Shown: positions 6,389 through 12,777, counted from the first letter of the stretch. The stretch is 12,777 nt of DNA from Synergistaceae bacterium (GCA_017475805.1 JAFVEW010000271.1:1-12777); one strand, 5' to 3'. Translations and numbers: made by a program. Notes: generated from the sequence alone by a model not told the origin.

Positions 6389-7631
6389 ATTCCTGCCAGC
6401 TCTTCATGTATTCGATTTGTTCCGGCGTCATTGCGTCAATTTTAATTCCTAAAGCCGCAAGTTTAGAATTCATTACGGCTCTGTCGGTCTCAACAGGAAC
6501 AGGATATAAGCCTTTTTCGAGTTTATGTGTGTAAATGTGCAGCGCGCTCTCAAGCTGGAGCGAAAAACTTAAATCCATAATTTCAATCGGATGTCCGTCA
6601 GCACACGCTAAATTCGTCAAACGTCCTTCACCGAGCAAATTAATCCGGCGGCCGTCTTTCATTACGTAAGTGTCAATGTTGTCGCGGAGCTGTTCAATAT
6701 GGTCGGAAAGAGCTTCTAAATCGGGCTTTGAGATTTCAACGTCAAAATGTCCTGCGTTGCCTAAAACTGCGCCGTTCTTCATTTTTTCGATATGTTCGCG
6801 GCGGATTACGTGAATGTTGCCCGTGAAAGTCAAGAAAATATCGCCGATTTTTGCGGCCTCGTCAATGCTCATAACTCTAAAACCGTCCATTAACGCCTCG
6901 CAAGCCTTATGAGGGTCAATTTCAGTAACAACGACGTGAGCACCGAAACCTGCAGCTCTCATTGCAGCACCTCTTCCGCACCAGCCGTAACCTACGATTA
7001 CTACTGTCTTTCCGGCTACAATCATGTTCGTCGTGCGGATAAAGCCGTCCCACACGGATTGCCCTGTTCCGTAACGATTATCGAATAAATATTTGCTCAA
7101 GGCGTCGTTGACGTCAATCATCGGGAATTTCAAAACTCCCTGAGAGTTCATTGCCTTTAATCTTTTAACGCCGCTCGTTGTCTCTTCTGAGCCGCCTAAA
7201 ATATTAGGGATTAACTCCGGCATTTCTTTATGAACAGTCGCGACTAAATCCGCGCCGTCATCGATTATTACGTTAGGCTTGTAATTCAAAACTTTGCGAA
7301 CATAATTAAAATATTCGTCTGTGTTCATGCCCCGATGGCTGTAAACATGAACGCCGTTTTTAGCGAGTGCCGCGCAAATATCGTCCTGCGTCGAAAGAGG
7401 GTTACTGCCGCAAGCTGCCACTGTTGCGCCAAGTTTCGTGAGAGTGATTAATAAATTCGCCGTCTTAGCTTCAAGGTGAAGACAGGCCGCTATCGTTGCT
7501 CCTTTGAACGGCTGCGATGACTTATATTTATCATAAAGAAACTGCATCGCCGGCATATATTGCCAAGCCCATTCGATTTTTTTCTGACCGTGTTCGGCCA
7601 AGTTTATATTTTTAACTTCAAAATCTGACAT
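6387..7631 (-). CDS. ahcY: S-adenosylhomocysteine hydrolase, short archaeal/Thermotoga-type (possibly S-inosylhomocysteine hydrolase)
   Basis: 414 residues from ATG 7631; an in-frame TTG at 7652 lies upstream of the CAGGA site and is rejected. Catalytic residues match human SAHH with a constant offset of 6: Asp125, Glu150, Lys180, Asp184, Asn185, His295, Asn340 and His347. The NAD motif is GYGWCGRG (214-221). The family reversibly splits SAH into adenosine and homocysteine, keeping methyltransferases free of product inhibition. Two traits mark a subgroup. The protein stops at EYMKSWQE, without the C-terminal tail whose Lys and Tyr contact the neighbouring subunit's NAD. And the substrate-domain motif reads L-H-L-E-A-K-T (51-57), with Lys56 where the human enzyme has Glu59 near the adenine amino group. 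The same strand next carries the SAH deaminase, beyond the DUF block. Confidence 0.9.
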   Translation of the reverse strand: MSDFEVKNINLAEHGQKKIEWAWQYMPAMQFLYDKYKSSQPFKGATIAACLHLEAKTANLLITLTKLGATVAACGSNPLSTQDDICAALAKNGVHVYSHRGMNTDEYFNYVRKVLNYKPNVIIDDGADLVATVHKEMPELIPNILGGSEETTSGVKRLKAMNSQGVLKFPMIDVNDALSKYLFDNRYGTGQSVWDGFIRTTNMIVAGKTVVIVGYGWCGRGAAMRAAGFGAHVVVTEIDPHKACEALMDGFRVMSIDEAAKIGDIFLTFTGNIHVIRREHIEKMKNGAVLGNAGHFDVEISKPDLEALSDHIEQLRDNIDTYVMKDGRRINLLGEGRLTNLACADGHPIEIMDLSFSLQLESALHIYTHKLEKGLYPVPVETDRAVMNSKLAALGIKIDAMTPEQIEYMKSWQE

Positions 7632-7713
7632 AAAAATTTTTCCTGCTTTCAATATTAAATTTAGTGATAATATAACACATATATTAAAGCAAAAAAGGCG
7701 AGGCGAAATTTTA
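7632..7713. promoter_or_regulatory. Divergent promoter region between ahcY and the L,D-transpeptidase
   Basis: 82 AT-rich bases. On the minus strand an extended -10, TGTTATATT (7677-7669), suits ahcY. On the + strand TTTCAA (7647-7652) and TATAAC (7671-7676) are spaced 18 bases apart, a weak candidate for the transpeptidase. The leader is too short for a SAM or SAH riboswitch and I see no such fold. Confidence 0.35.
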
Positions 7714-8589
7714 ATGCGCGGATTTTTGAAAGAAATTTTTACTCTTAAAACTGTTTATATAGACAAAGGTCGCGGACGCTGGGCGGTGCGGAAACGTTTG
7801 CATCCTTTTATGCGCGGCTTGTTATTGATGATGATAATATCTTTAGGCGGCGCAATTTATTTCAAGGCCGATGTCAAAAATGAAGAAAAAAACGGGGCTT
7901 TTTCGTCAGAAAGGCAAGTAGGAGTTAGGAATGAGGAAGTAGGAAGTGTAAAAACGGTGAAATTAATCGAGCCTGATACAATCCAAGAGACTTTTCCGCC
8001 GATACAGCAAAATGTTCAGGTTGCAAAAGTTCAGGAACAAAAAAAGATTATTATTCCGTTAAAAAATAACGAAGCTAAGAACGTCAAAAAACGCTTGCCT
8101 GATGTTATTTTGCCGAGTGAAGAAAATCCCGAAATCGACAGAATTATCCCGGTTAATAAAAATAATAATAAAGGCGATAAATACAGAATTTTAATAAATA
8201 AATCATCGCATACTCTTTCGCTGCTAAAAGGCGATAAATTAATCAAAAATTATCCCGTCGCTACAGGCAAAAATACAGGCGACAAACAGCGCGTAGGCGA
8301 CAATAGAACTCCGACAGGAAATTTCAAGATAATCTCAATCGAAAATGCCAGTTCGTGGACGCATGACTTCAGAGACGGCAAAGGAAAAATCGCAGGAGCT
8401 TACGGCCCGTGGTTCTTGAGGCTCGACGCAAAAGGCTGGCGAGGCATCGGAATTCACGGAACTCATGACCCTAATTCAAGAGGCACTAACGCCACCGAAG
8501 GCTGCATCAGGCTTAGCAACGAGGATATTGCAGAATTAAAAGAAAATTACGCCTATCGAAACATGCCCGTTGAAATTCGCGAAAATTAA
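7714..8589 (+). CDS. Membrane-anchored L,D-transpeptidase (YkuD domain) with repeat-encoded linker segment
   Basis: 291 residues. A basic cytoplasmic N-terminus (1-34) leads to one membrane helix (about 35-50), a long low-complexity periplasmic linker (51-153), and a YkuD domain (156-289). The catalytic signature IGIHGTHDP...GCIRL is present, with His248 and nucleophile Cys264; GDNRTPTGNFKI (195-206) is the usual substrate-groove segment. The enzyme should cross-link or attach peptides on meso-DAP of peptidoglycan in the cell envelope. ATG at 7714 has only a weak AGGCGAGG upstream. Residues about 65-82 (ERQVGVRNEEVGSVKTV) are encoded by a heptamer array, in a linker where extra residues would be tolerated. 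ychF follows after 33 bases. Confidence 0.88.
   Translation: MRGFLKEIFTLKTVYIDKGRGRWAVRKRLHPFMRGLLLMMIISLGGAIYFKADVKNEEKNGAFSSERQVGVRNEEVGSVKTVKLIEPDTIQETFPPIQQNVQVAKVQEQKKIIIPLKNNEAKNVKKRLPDVILPSEENPEIDRIIPVNKNNNKGDKYRILINKSSHTLSLLKGDKLIKNYPVATGKNTGDKQRVGDNRTPTGNFKIISIENASSWTHDFRDGKGKIAGAYGPWFLRLDAKGWRGIGIHGTHDPNSRGTNATEGCIRLSNEDIAELKENYAYRNMPVEIREN
7908..7955 (+). repeat. Dispersed heptamer array, four units, inside the L,D-transpeptidase gene
   Basis: Left edge AGAAAGGCAA (7908-7917), units GTAGGAG, TTAGGAA, TGAGGAA, GTAGGAA, right edge sharing GGAAGTGTAAAAAC (7942-7955). Both edges match the array at 11751-11791, which has three units; the lengths (48 and 41) differ by exactly 7. The third unit reads TGAGGAA, giving AAT GAG; a consensus TTAGGAA would give an in-frame TAG. 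Confidence 0.85.
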
Positions 8590-8622
8590 AATAAAAAAAT
8601 AAAAAAAGGAGAAAATTCAAAA

Positions 8623-9720
8623 ATGCTTAAATGCGGAATTGTCGGCCTGCCGCTCGCAGGAAAATCGACGATTTTTAACGTTATTACGAGAGCCGGAGCT
8701 GAGGTCAAACCCTACGCAGGCGGAAAAACAGAGCCTAACCGCGCCTTAGTCAGCGTACCTGATGCAAGATTTGATAAATTAGTCGAAATTTTTAAGCCTA
8801 AAAGCGAAAAGCCCGCCGATGTCGAATTTGTTGACCTTGCAGGACTTTCACGCGACGCAGGAAAAGGCGCAGGACTTGGAAATTCGTTTTTATCGTTCGT
8901 TTCTGAGAGCGAGGCTTTGCTGCACGTCGTCAGAGTTTTCAAAAATTCTTCAGTGCCTCACCCTGAAAATTCCATTGACCCGTTGCGCGACTGGCGGATT
9001 GTCGAGGCTGAATTAATTTACCGCGATTTAGGCGTCATTACGAACAGGCTCGCTAAACTTGAAGAAAAACAGGCCAAGAAAAAATTAACGCCTCAAGAAG
9101 CCTCAGAGCTTGAATTAATCAAAGAGCTTGAAACTCAATTATTAAATGAAAGGCCTCTGCGCGAATTAAATTTGACTGACGAACAAAAAAGAATTTTATC
9201 AGGCTTTGCTTTTTTAACCCTGAAACCCGAGCTTATCGTCCTAAATCTCGACGACACTCAAACAGGCGACGTCCCTGAACTTAAAGCCCTTAATGAAGAG
9301 ATGTCTAAAAAAAATCTTAAGTCAATAAAAGTCTACGGTGCTACAGAAATGGAATTAGAGCAGCTTGAAGCCGAAGACCGCGCCGAGTTCATGAAAGATT
9401 TAGCAATTTCCGAGCCTGGCCGCGACAGATTAATTCACGAGGCTTATAAACTTTTAGGTTTGATTTCGTTCTTCACGAGCGGCACCGACGAAGTTAGAGC
9501 TTGGACGCTTAAAGACGGCTCCAACGCTGTCGACGCTGCAGGGACTATTCACTCGGATTTAGCAAGAGGCTTTATTCGCGCTCAAGTCGTAGCTTACGAT
9601 GATTTTATAGCTAATAACGCCTCGATTGCTCAATGCCGCGATAAGGGAGTTTTAAGGCTCGAAGGCAAAGATTACACCGTAAAAGACGGCGACATGATTG
9701 AAATCAGATTTAACGTTTAG
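8623..9720 (+). CDS. ychF: Ribosome-binding ATPase/GTPase YchF (OLA1 family)
   Basis: 365 residues, full length for the family. The G domain starts GIVGLPLAGKSTIFN (5-19; P-loop), with switch II as DLAGLSRDAGKGAGLGNSFL (71-90) and the guanine/adenine-specificity position as NLDD (208-211), where many members have NxxE. A coiled helical insert (about 125-190) and a C-terminal TGS domain (RAWTLKDG...GFIRAQVVAYDD...LRLEGKDYTVKDGDMIEIRFNV) complete the family pattern. YchF is a conserved translation-associated nucleotidase that prefers ATP. The P-loop has Leu-Ala where most homologues have Asn-Val. AAGGAG lies about 13 bases before ATG 8623. The stop codon TAG is part of the left direct repeat that brackets the restriction-modification genes. 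Confidence 0.92.
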   Translation: MLKCGIVGLPLAGKSTIFNVITRAGAEVKPYAGGKTEPNRALVSVPDARFDKLVEIFKPKSEKPADVEFVDLAGLSRDAGKGAGLGNSFLSFVSESEALLHVVRVFKNSSVPHPENSIDPLRDWRIVEAELIYRDLGVITNRLAKLEEKQAKKKLTPQEASELELIKELETQLLNERPLRELNLTDEQKRILSGFAFLTLKPELIVLNLDDTQTGDVPELKALNEEMSKKNLKSIKVYGATEMELEQLEAEDRAEFMKDLAISEPGRDRLIHEAYKLLGLISFFTSGTDEVRAWTLKDGSNAVDAAGTIHSDLARGFIRAQVVAYDDFIANNASIAQCRDKGVLRLEGKDYTVKDGDMIEIRFNV

Positions 9721-9733
9721 AAAGGCAATTAGG
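9718..9733 (+). repeat. Left copy of the 16-base direct repeat bracketing the restriction-modification pair; solo heptamer-array end
   Basis: TAGAAAGGCAATTAGG, identical to 11750-11765. It starts with the ychF stop codon and contains the AGAAAGGCAA edge plus one partial heptamer, after which the array is missing and the leader of the methyltransferase gene begins. Confidence 0.8.
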
Positions 9734-9761
9734 GCGAAAAAATTACGAGGAGGTTTTTTCT

Positions 9762-10955
9762 GTGTTCTCTGTCGAACAAATAAAAGCTATGGGAAAAGAA
9801 CATTCAGAAAGCAATTTGCTCAATCTCATAAAAATCTTTAAGCTTCCTGCTCCTGTTGAAATAAGACGCGAGATTGTTTCGTCAATCGGAAGACAGGATG
9901 ATAATGATAGAATTTTTATCTTCATGGAGCGTGAGGCCTTCAATAGCGAAAATCCTATGGAATTAATTTATCAAATATTCCGTACTTGCCTTTATAAAAG
10001 CAAAAATGACTCAAGATTTTCAGCATTGAGACGTGAAATCATAAATTTTTATAAAAACGAAAACATAAATAAGATGAATGAATTTTATGATTTCAGGCAG
10101 CAAAGAAAAAATATTCAAGCTCATAACAAAATTACCCGTCCGATGCTCCTCGCTGGAGATAACTCAGAAACGCTGAAAGAACTTCCTGATAACTGCGTGC
10201 AGTTAGCGTTTACTTCGCCACCGTATTATAACGCCCGTGAATATTCGGATTATAAATCATATTCTGAATATCTCGAAAAAATGAAAAAAGTTTTTATAGC
10301 TTGCAACAGAGTTATTGAAGAAGGACGATTTTTTATCGTGAATGTTTCGCCCGTGATAACTAAAAGAGCCGGACGTGAATTTGAAAGCATTAGATACCCT
10401 ATTCATTATGATTTTCATAAAATTTTAGTTGAAGCCGGATTTTATTTTATTGACGAAATTATATGGATAAAACCTGAACCTTCAGTTCCAGATCGAGTGA
10501 GCGGATATAAACAAACTCGAAAGCCTTTATCTTACAAACCTAACTGCATAACTGAAAGCATTATGGTCTACAGAAAAAATTGCAATTTTCTGCTCGATAA
10601 AAACATGAAAAATTATACAGAATATGACAGGCACGAAGACGAAGAAATCGACACGTCTAACTGCTGGTTCATTGCTCCTAAATACGATAAAAATCATCCG
10701 GCTGTTTTTCCTGAAGAATTATGCAAACGAATATTAAAATATTACTCTTTTGAGGGCGATGCTGTTTTAGACCCTTTTGCCGGCTCAGGAACTCTCGGAA
10801 GAGTTGCAAGAAAAATGAATAGAATACCAATAATGTGTGAAATAAATGACGATTATATTGACATCATAGACAGAGAGGAGCCTAGCTATTATGACGTTCA
10901 CGGACGAAGTAATAAAACGTACAGTCAACAAATTAATCTCTGGCAAAGATTATAG
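9762..10955 (+). CDS. Type II DNA methyltransferase, beta class (N4-cytosine or N6-adenine), partner of a CfrBI-like endonuclease
   Basis: 397 residues. GTG at 9762 is preceded by a strong GAGGAGG (9747-9753) with 8-base spacing. Catalytic motif IV TSPPYYN (151-157) comes before the SAM-binding motif I DPFAGSGT (337-344), with motif X HPAVFPEELCKRIL just ahead of it, the beta-class order. The SPPY form favours N4-methylcytosine but does not prove it. Residues 1-120 form a helical extension with HEAT-like character, including IRREIVSSIGR and LRREIINFYKNENI, which is not part of the core fold. The variable region (158-300) should read the target sequence. The gene overlaps the endonuclease gene by 65 bases. 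This pair is AT-richer than ychF: 20 G+C in 60 at 10921-10980 against 32 in 60 at 8821-8880, which fits horizontal acquisition. Confidence 0.88.
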   Translation: MFSVEQIKAMGKEHSESNLLNLIKIFKLPAPVEIRREIVSSIGRQDDNDRIFIFMEREAFNSENPMELIYQIFRTCLYKSKNDSRFSALRREIINFYKNENINKMNEFYDFRQQRKNIQAHNKITRPMLLAGDNSETLKELPDNCVQLAFTSPPYYNAREYSDYKSYSEYLEKMKKVFIACNRVIEEGRFFIVNVSPVITKRAGREFESIRYPIHYDFHKILVEAGFYFIDEIIWIKPEPSVPDRVSGYKQTRKPLSYKPNCITESIMVYRKNCNFLLDKNMKNYTEYDRHEDEEIDTSNCWFIAPKYDKNHPAVFPEELCKRILKYYSFEGDAVLDPFAGSGTLGRVARKMNRIPIMCEINDDYIDIIDREEPSYYDVHGRSNKTYSQQINLWQRL

Positions 10956-11778
10956 AGATGAAGTCGTGAACTCAATAAACACTGTCTTTTTTGACTTCAG
11001 CATAAATTTTTTTAAGCAAATTCTTAAAGCAAAAATAAATAATCAAGATATAAACATGAAATGGTATAAAGATTATTTTATGAAGCCTAATAATTTTAGT
11101 CATGACGAGATAGCGATTTTTGCAGGCTTGAATAAAAAAACTATCACAAACATTTACGGCACTTCTTCAAGAGAAATAATGCTTACGGCAGCGAATAATA
11201 ATTTTGAATATCTGCGCTCAATGCTTGATGAACTCGAAAACGACGCAGATAACGGGCTTGCAATAGAAATAAAAATAAGCTACAACAAAGTCAACGTAGA
11301 ATTATCTTTGACTGAGAGTTTGTTAGTTATAAATGCTTTAGCTACGAAAAAAATTCAAATTCGCGGCGGCGCGTGGAGCTCTATAGGCAAAAAAGTTGAG
11401 AAGCCACTTTTAGATAAACTTTGTGCTATGGCAGGAGTTCCTGTGGCAAATATAGACAATCGTCCATTCAAACGCGACAAAAATTTATCATATGACAGAG
11501 AGGTTGATTACAAATTAATTAGTAAAACTGGGAAAATTTATCGTGTTGAAGTTAAACTTATGGGCAAAGGCAATCCAGAAAGTGCTGACGCAACGATAGC
11601 AAGAGATAGCGATATTTTTGTAGCAGACACACTGAGCGAACAAAACTGTGCGCAGCTTTCAGAAAGAGGCGTTTATTATCTCGCCTTAAAAGATAATAAA
11701 AACTCTATAAACGATTTCATTAAAATTCTTGACATATTGGACATTCCGCTAGAAAGGCAATTAGGAGTTAGGATTTAG
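10891..11778 (+). CDS. Type II restriction endonuclease, CfrBI-like family
   Basis: 295 residues, ATG at 10891 with GAGAGGAG ten bases upstream, starting inside the methyltransferase gene. The N-terminal part (DYRDEVVNSIN...WYKDYF...EIAIFAGLNKKTITNIYGTSSREIMLTAA) and RGGAWSSIGKKVEKPLLDKLC (158-178) match my memory of the CfrBI family, whose founding member cuts CCWWGG; the assignment is by recall, not search. A PD-(D/E)xK-type site is visible as EVD (204-206) followed by EVK (220-222) on a beta-strand pair (EVDYKL, YRVEVKLMGKG), with Asp206, Glu220 and Lys222 as likely metal and catalytic residues. It should cleave DNA left unmethylated by its upstream partner. The last residues (ERQLGVRI) and the TAG stop come from the heptamer array that also forms the terminator. 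Confidence 0.7.
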   Translation: MTFTDEVIKRTVNKLISGKDYRDEVVNSINTVFFDFSINFFKQILKAKINNQDINMKWYKDYFMKPNNFSHDEIAIFAGLNKKTITNIYGTSSREIMLTAANNNFEYLRSMLDELENDADNGLAIEIKISYNKVNVELSLTESLLVINALATKKIQIRGGAWSSIGKKVEKPLLDKLCAMAGVPVANIDNRPFKRDKNLSYDREVDYKLISKTGKIYRVEVKLMGKGNPESADATIARDSDIFVADTLSEQNCAQLSERGVYYLALKDNKNSINDFIKILDILDIPLERQLGVRI

Positions 11779-11791
11779 GAAGTGTAAAAAC
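11750..11791 (+). repeat. Dispersed heptamer array, three units, at the endonuclease 3' end; includes right 16-base direct repeat
   Basis: TAGAAAGGCAATTAGG (11750-11765) repeats 9718-9733 exactly. After the AGAAAGGCAA edge come TTAGGAG, TTAGGAT and TTAGGAA, then GTGTAAAAAC. It is entered in the same reading frame as the transpeptidase copy (Glu-Arg-Gln), but here the third unit keeps TTAGGA, and its TAG is the stop codon of the endonuclease (11776-11778). Confidence 0.85.
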
Positions 11792-11803
11792 TTCCTTTTT
11801 TTT
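11777..11803 (+). terminator. Intrinsic terminator after the endonuclease gene, 5' arm from the heptamer array
   Basis: AGGAAGT (11777-11783) pairs with ACTTCCT (11790-11796) around a 6-base loop, followed by an unbroken T run to 11803. This is a good rho-independent terminator for the + strand. It begins within the endonuclease stop codon and ends at the stop codon of the convergent TRAP permease gene. Confidence 0.85.
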
Positions 11804-12776
11804 ATATTAGCGGAATAAATACTATCGCTAAAAAAACTATTATTAATCCTATTAAATAAGGCACTACAGCACGCGAAATTTTTTCAATCGGCAATCCCGT
11901 TATTCCCGAAGCTACGAAAAGATTTATCGCTACAGGCGGCGTTATCATTCCTATTGCAATACCAACGACAAACAAAACCCCGAAGTGCATTAATGAAATT
12001 TCAAGAGCCTTTATTAACGGCAAAAATACAGGAGTTAGGAGGATTATCGCGCTCGACGTCTCCATAAATACACCTACGGCTAAAATTATCATCGAGATTA
12101 GCAGCATGATTATATATTTATTTGAAGACATCGACAGCACCGCCGCCGCGATTGTCTCGGGGATTTTCCAATTCGCCAAACACCAACCGAACGGCCCGGA
12201 ACACGATATTATTATCATTATTACAGCACTCGTCTTAGCAGAGCCAAGCATTATTTCAAATAATCCCTTTATGCTTAAGTCTCGATATATAAACATCGAA
12301 ACGAAAACTGCATATGCCACAGCTATTGCCGCCGCCTCAGAAGGCGTGAAAATTCCTGAAAATATTCCGCCTAAAATTATTACAGGCATTAAAATTCCTG
12401 GTATTGCAAAAAGAAAACTTTTCAGAAATTTCGTGAATGAAAAATTAGCTCCTTTGGGATAATTTAATCTCTTGCCCTGAACAAGCGCAATTAAAATTAA
12501 AATTCCTCCCATTACAAAGCCCGGTATAAAGCCAGCCTTAAATAAACTGCTAACGCTGACTTCTGCTATCACAGCATATAAAACCATAGGAACAGAAGGA
12601 GGAATTACTACGCCGATTGTTCCAGCCGCTGCGATTAATGCCGCCGAAGCGTCTTCTCGATAGCCGCGAAGTTTTAATTCCTCGATTAATGCTCCGCCGA
12701 CTGCCGCTGTCGTTGCTGCTCCTGAGCCTGAAATCGCCGCGAAAAACATTCCCGCCAAGACAGAAACTATCGAAAG
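11802..12776 (-). CDS. dctM: TRAP transporter large membrane subunit DctM, N-terminus outside window
   Basis: About 325 residues are visible; the frame stays open to the window edge (Leu-Ser-Ile-Val-Ser-Val-Leu-Ala-Gly...), and the family is about 425 residues, so roughly the first quarter is missing. The apparent start at 12758 is an internal Leu (TTG) codon. Family marks are FFAAISGSGAATTAAVG, GTIGVVIPPSVPMVLYAV, GIFTPSEAAAIAVAYAV, SSAIILLTPVFLPL and GMITPPVAINLFVASGITG, set among eight or more hydrophobic helices. DctM forms the sodium-driven translocation channel of tripartite transporters for C4-dicarboxylates, sialic acid and similar acids; the substrate is set by a DctP-type binding protein not seen here. 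It converges with the endonuclease gene across the terminator at 11777-11803. Confidence 0.9.
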   Translation of the reverse strand, partial: LSIVSVLAGMFFAAISGSGAATTAAVGGALIEELKLRGYREDASAALIAAAGTIGVVIPPSVPMVLYAVIAEVSVSSLFKAGFIPGFVMGGILILIALVQGKRLNYPKGANFSFTKFLKSFLFAIPGILMPVIILGGIFSGIFTPSEAAAIAVAYAVFVSMFIYRDLSIKGLFEIMLGSAKTSAVIMIIISCSGPFGWCLANWKIPETIAAAVLSMSSNKYIIMLLISMIILAVGVFMETSSAIILLTPVFLPLIKALEISLMHFGVLFVVGIAIGMITPPVAINLFVASGITGLPIEKISRAVVPYLIGLIIVFLAIVFIPLI

Positions 12777-12777
12777 T

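Noticed and set aside
7632..7713. SAH or SAM riboswitch upstream of ahcY
   Set aside because: Only 82 bases shared by two divergent promoters, with no visible helix set of either riboswitch class.
12028..12042. Another apparent heptamer stretch (GGAGTTAGGAGG) in the TRAP permease gene
   Set aside because: It encodes the conserved LLTP segment of DctM on the minus strand, has fewer than two full units and lacks the edge sequences; chance match.
12106..12462. + strand open frame of 118 codons within the TRAP permease gene
   Set aside because: Antisense to conserved DctM membrane segments; a composition shadow.

Overview
The window looks like a chromosomal segment of a low- to mid-G+C Gram-negative anaerobe. 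A periplasm-type solute-binding protein without a lipobox, a TRAP-transporter permease, a short (archaeal/Thermotoga-type) S-adenosylhomocysteine hydrolase and an SAH/MTA deaminase sit side by side. I would guess a gut Synergistota-like lineage, but this is a weak inference from gene style and I cannot verify it.

Layout. 2-271 (+): C-terminus of a CDP-alcohol phosphatidyltransferase (PssA-like), cut by the window edge. 5659-268 (-): a run of co-directional genes: a DUF4160 protein, an SAH/MTA deaminase (mtaD-like), a DEAD-box helicase whose motif II reads DEGD, an orphan ABC-type solute-binding protein, and the 23S rRNA 2'-O-methyltransferase RlmB, which converges on pssA with a 4-base overlap. 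5730-6329 (+): DUF2442 and a second DUF4160 gene; the two DUF4160 genes are about 70% identical and inverted around DUF2442. 7631-6387 (-): ahcY. 7714-11778 (+): an L,D-transpeptidase, the YchF ATPase/GTPase, then an AT-richer type II restriction-modification pair (beta-class DNA methyltransferase plus a CfrBI-like endonuclease). 12776-11802 (-): a TRAP large permease (DctM) running off the right edge. I saw no rRNA, tRNA, CRISPR array or insertion sequence.

The least ordinary feature is a dispersed heptamer repeat (consensus TTAGGAG/TTAGGAA). It occurs as arrays at 1014-1068, 6329-6367, 7908-7955 and 11750-11791, with a solo end at 9718-9733. Several copies share a left edge AGAAAGGCAA, and two share a right edge GGAAGTGTAAAAAC; those two differ in length by exactly one 7-base unit. 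The arrays lie inside rlmB and the L,D-transpeptidase gene, form the last codons of the restriction enzyme, and supply the 5' arm of terminators. The pure consensus carries a stop codon once per 21 bases in every frame. In the coding copies the units at the dangerous phase read TGAGGA instead of TTAGGA. A 16-base exact direct repeat (TAGAAAGGCAATTAGG) brackets the restriction-modification pair; collapsing it rebuilds ychF followed directly by a repeat array and terminator, which suggests an insertion into such an array.

Metabolically, the deaminase and the hydrolase both act on S-adenosylhomocysteine. The hydrolase has Lys where the human enzyme has the Glu that contacts the adenine amino group, so a route through S-inosylhomocysteine is plausible. 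The DUF4160/DUF2442 block sits exactly between these two same-strand genes.
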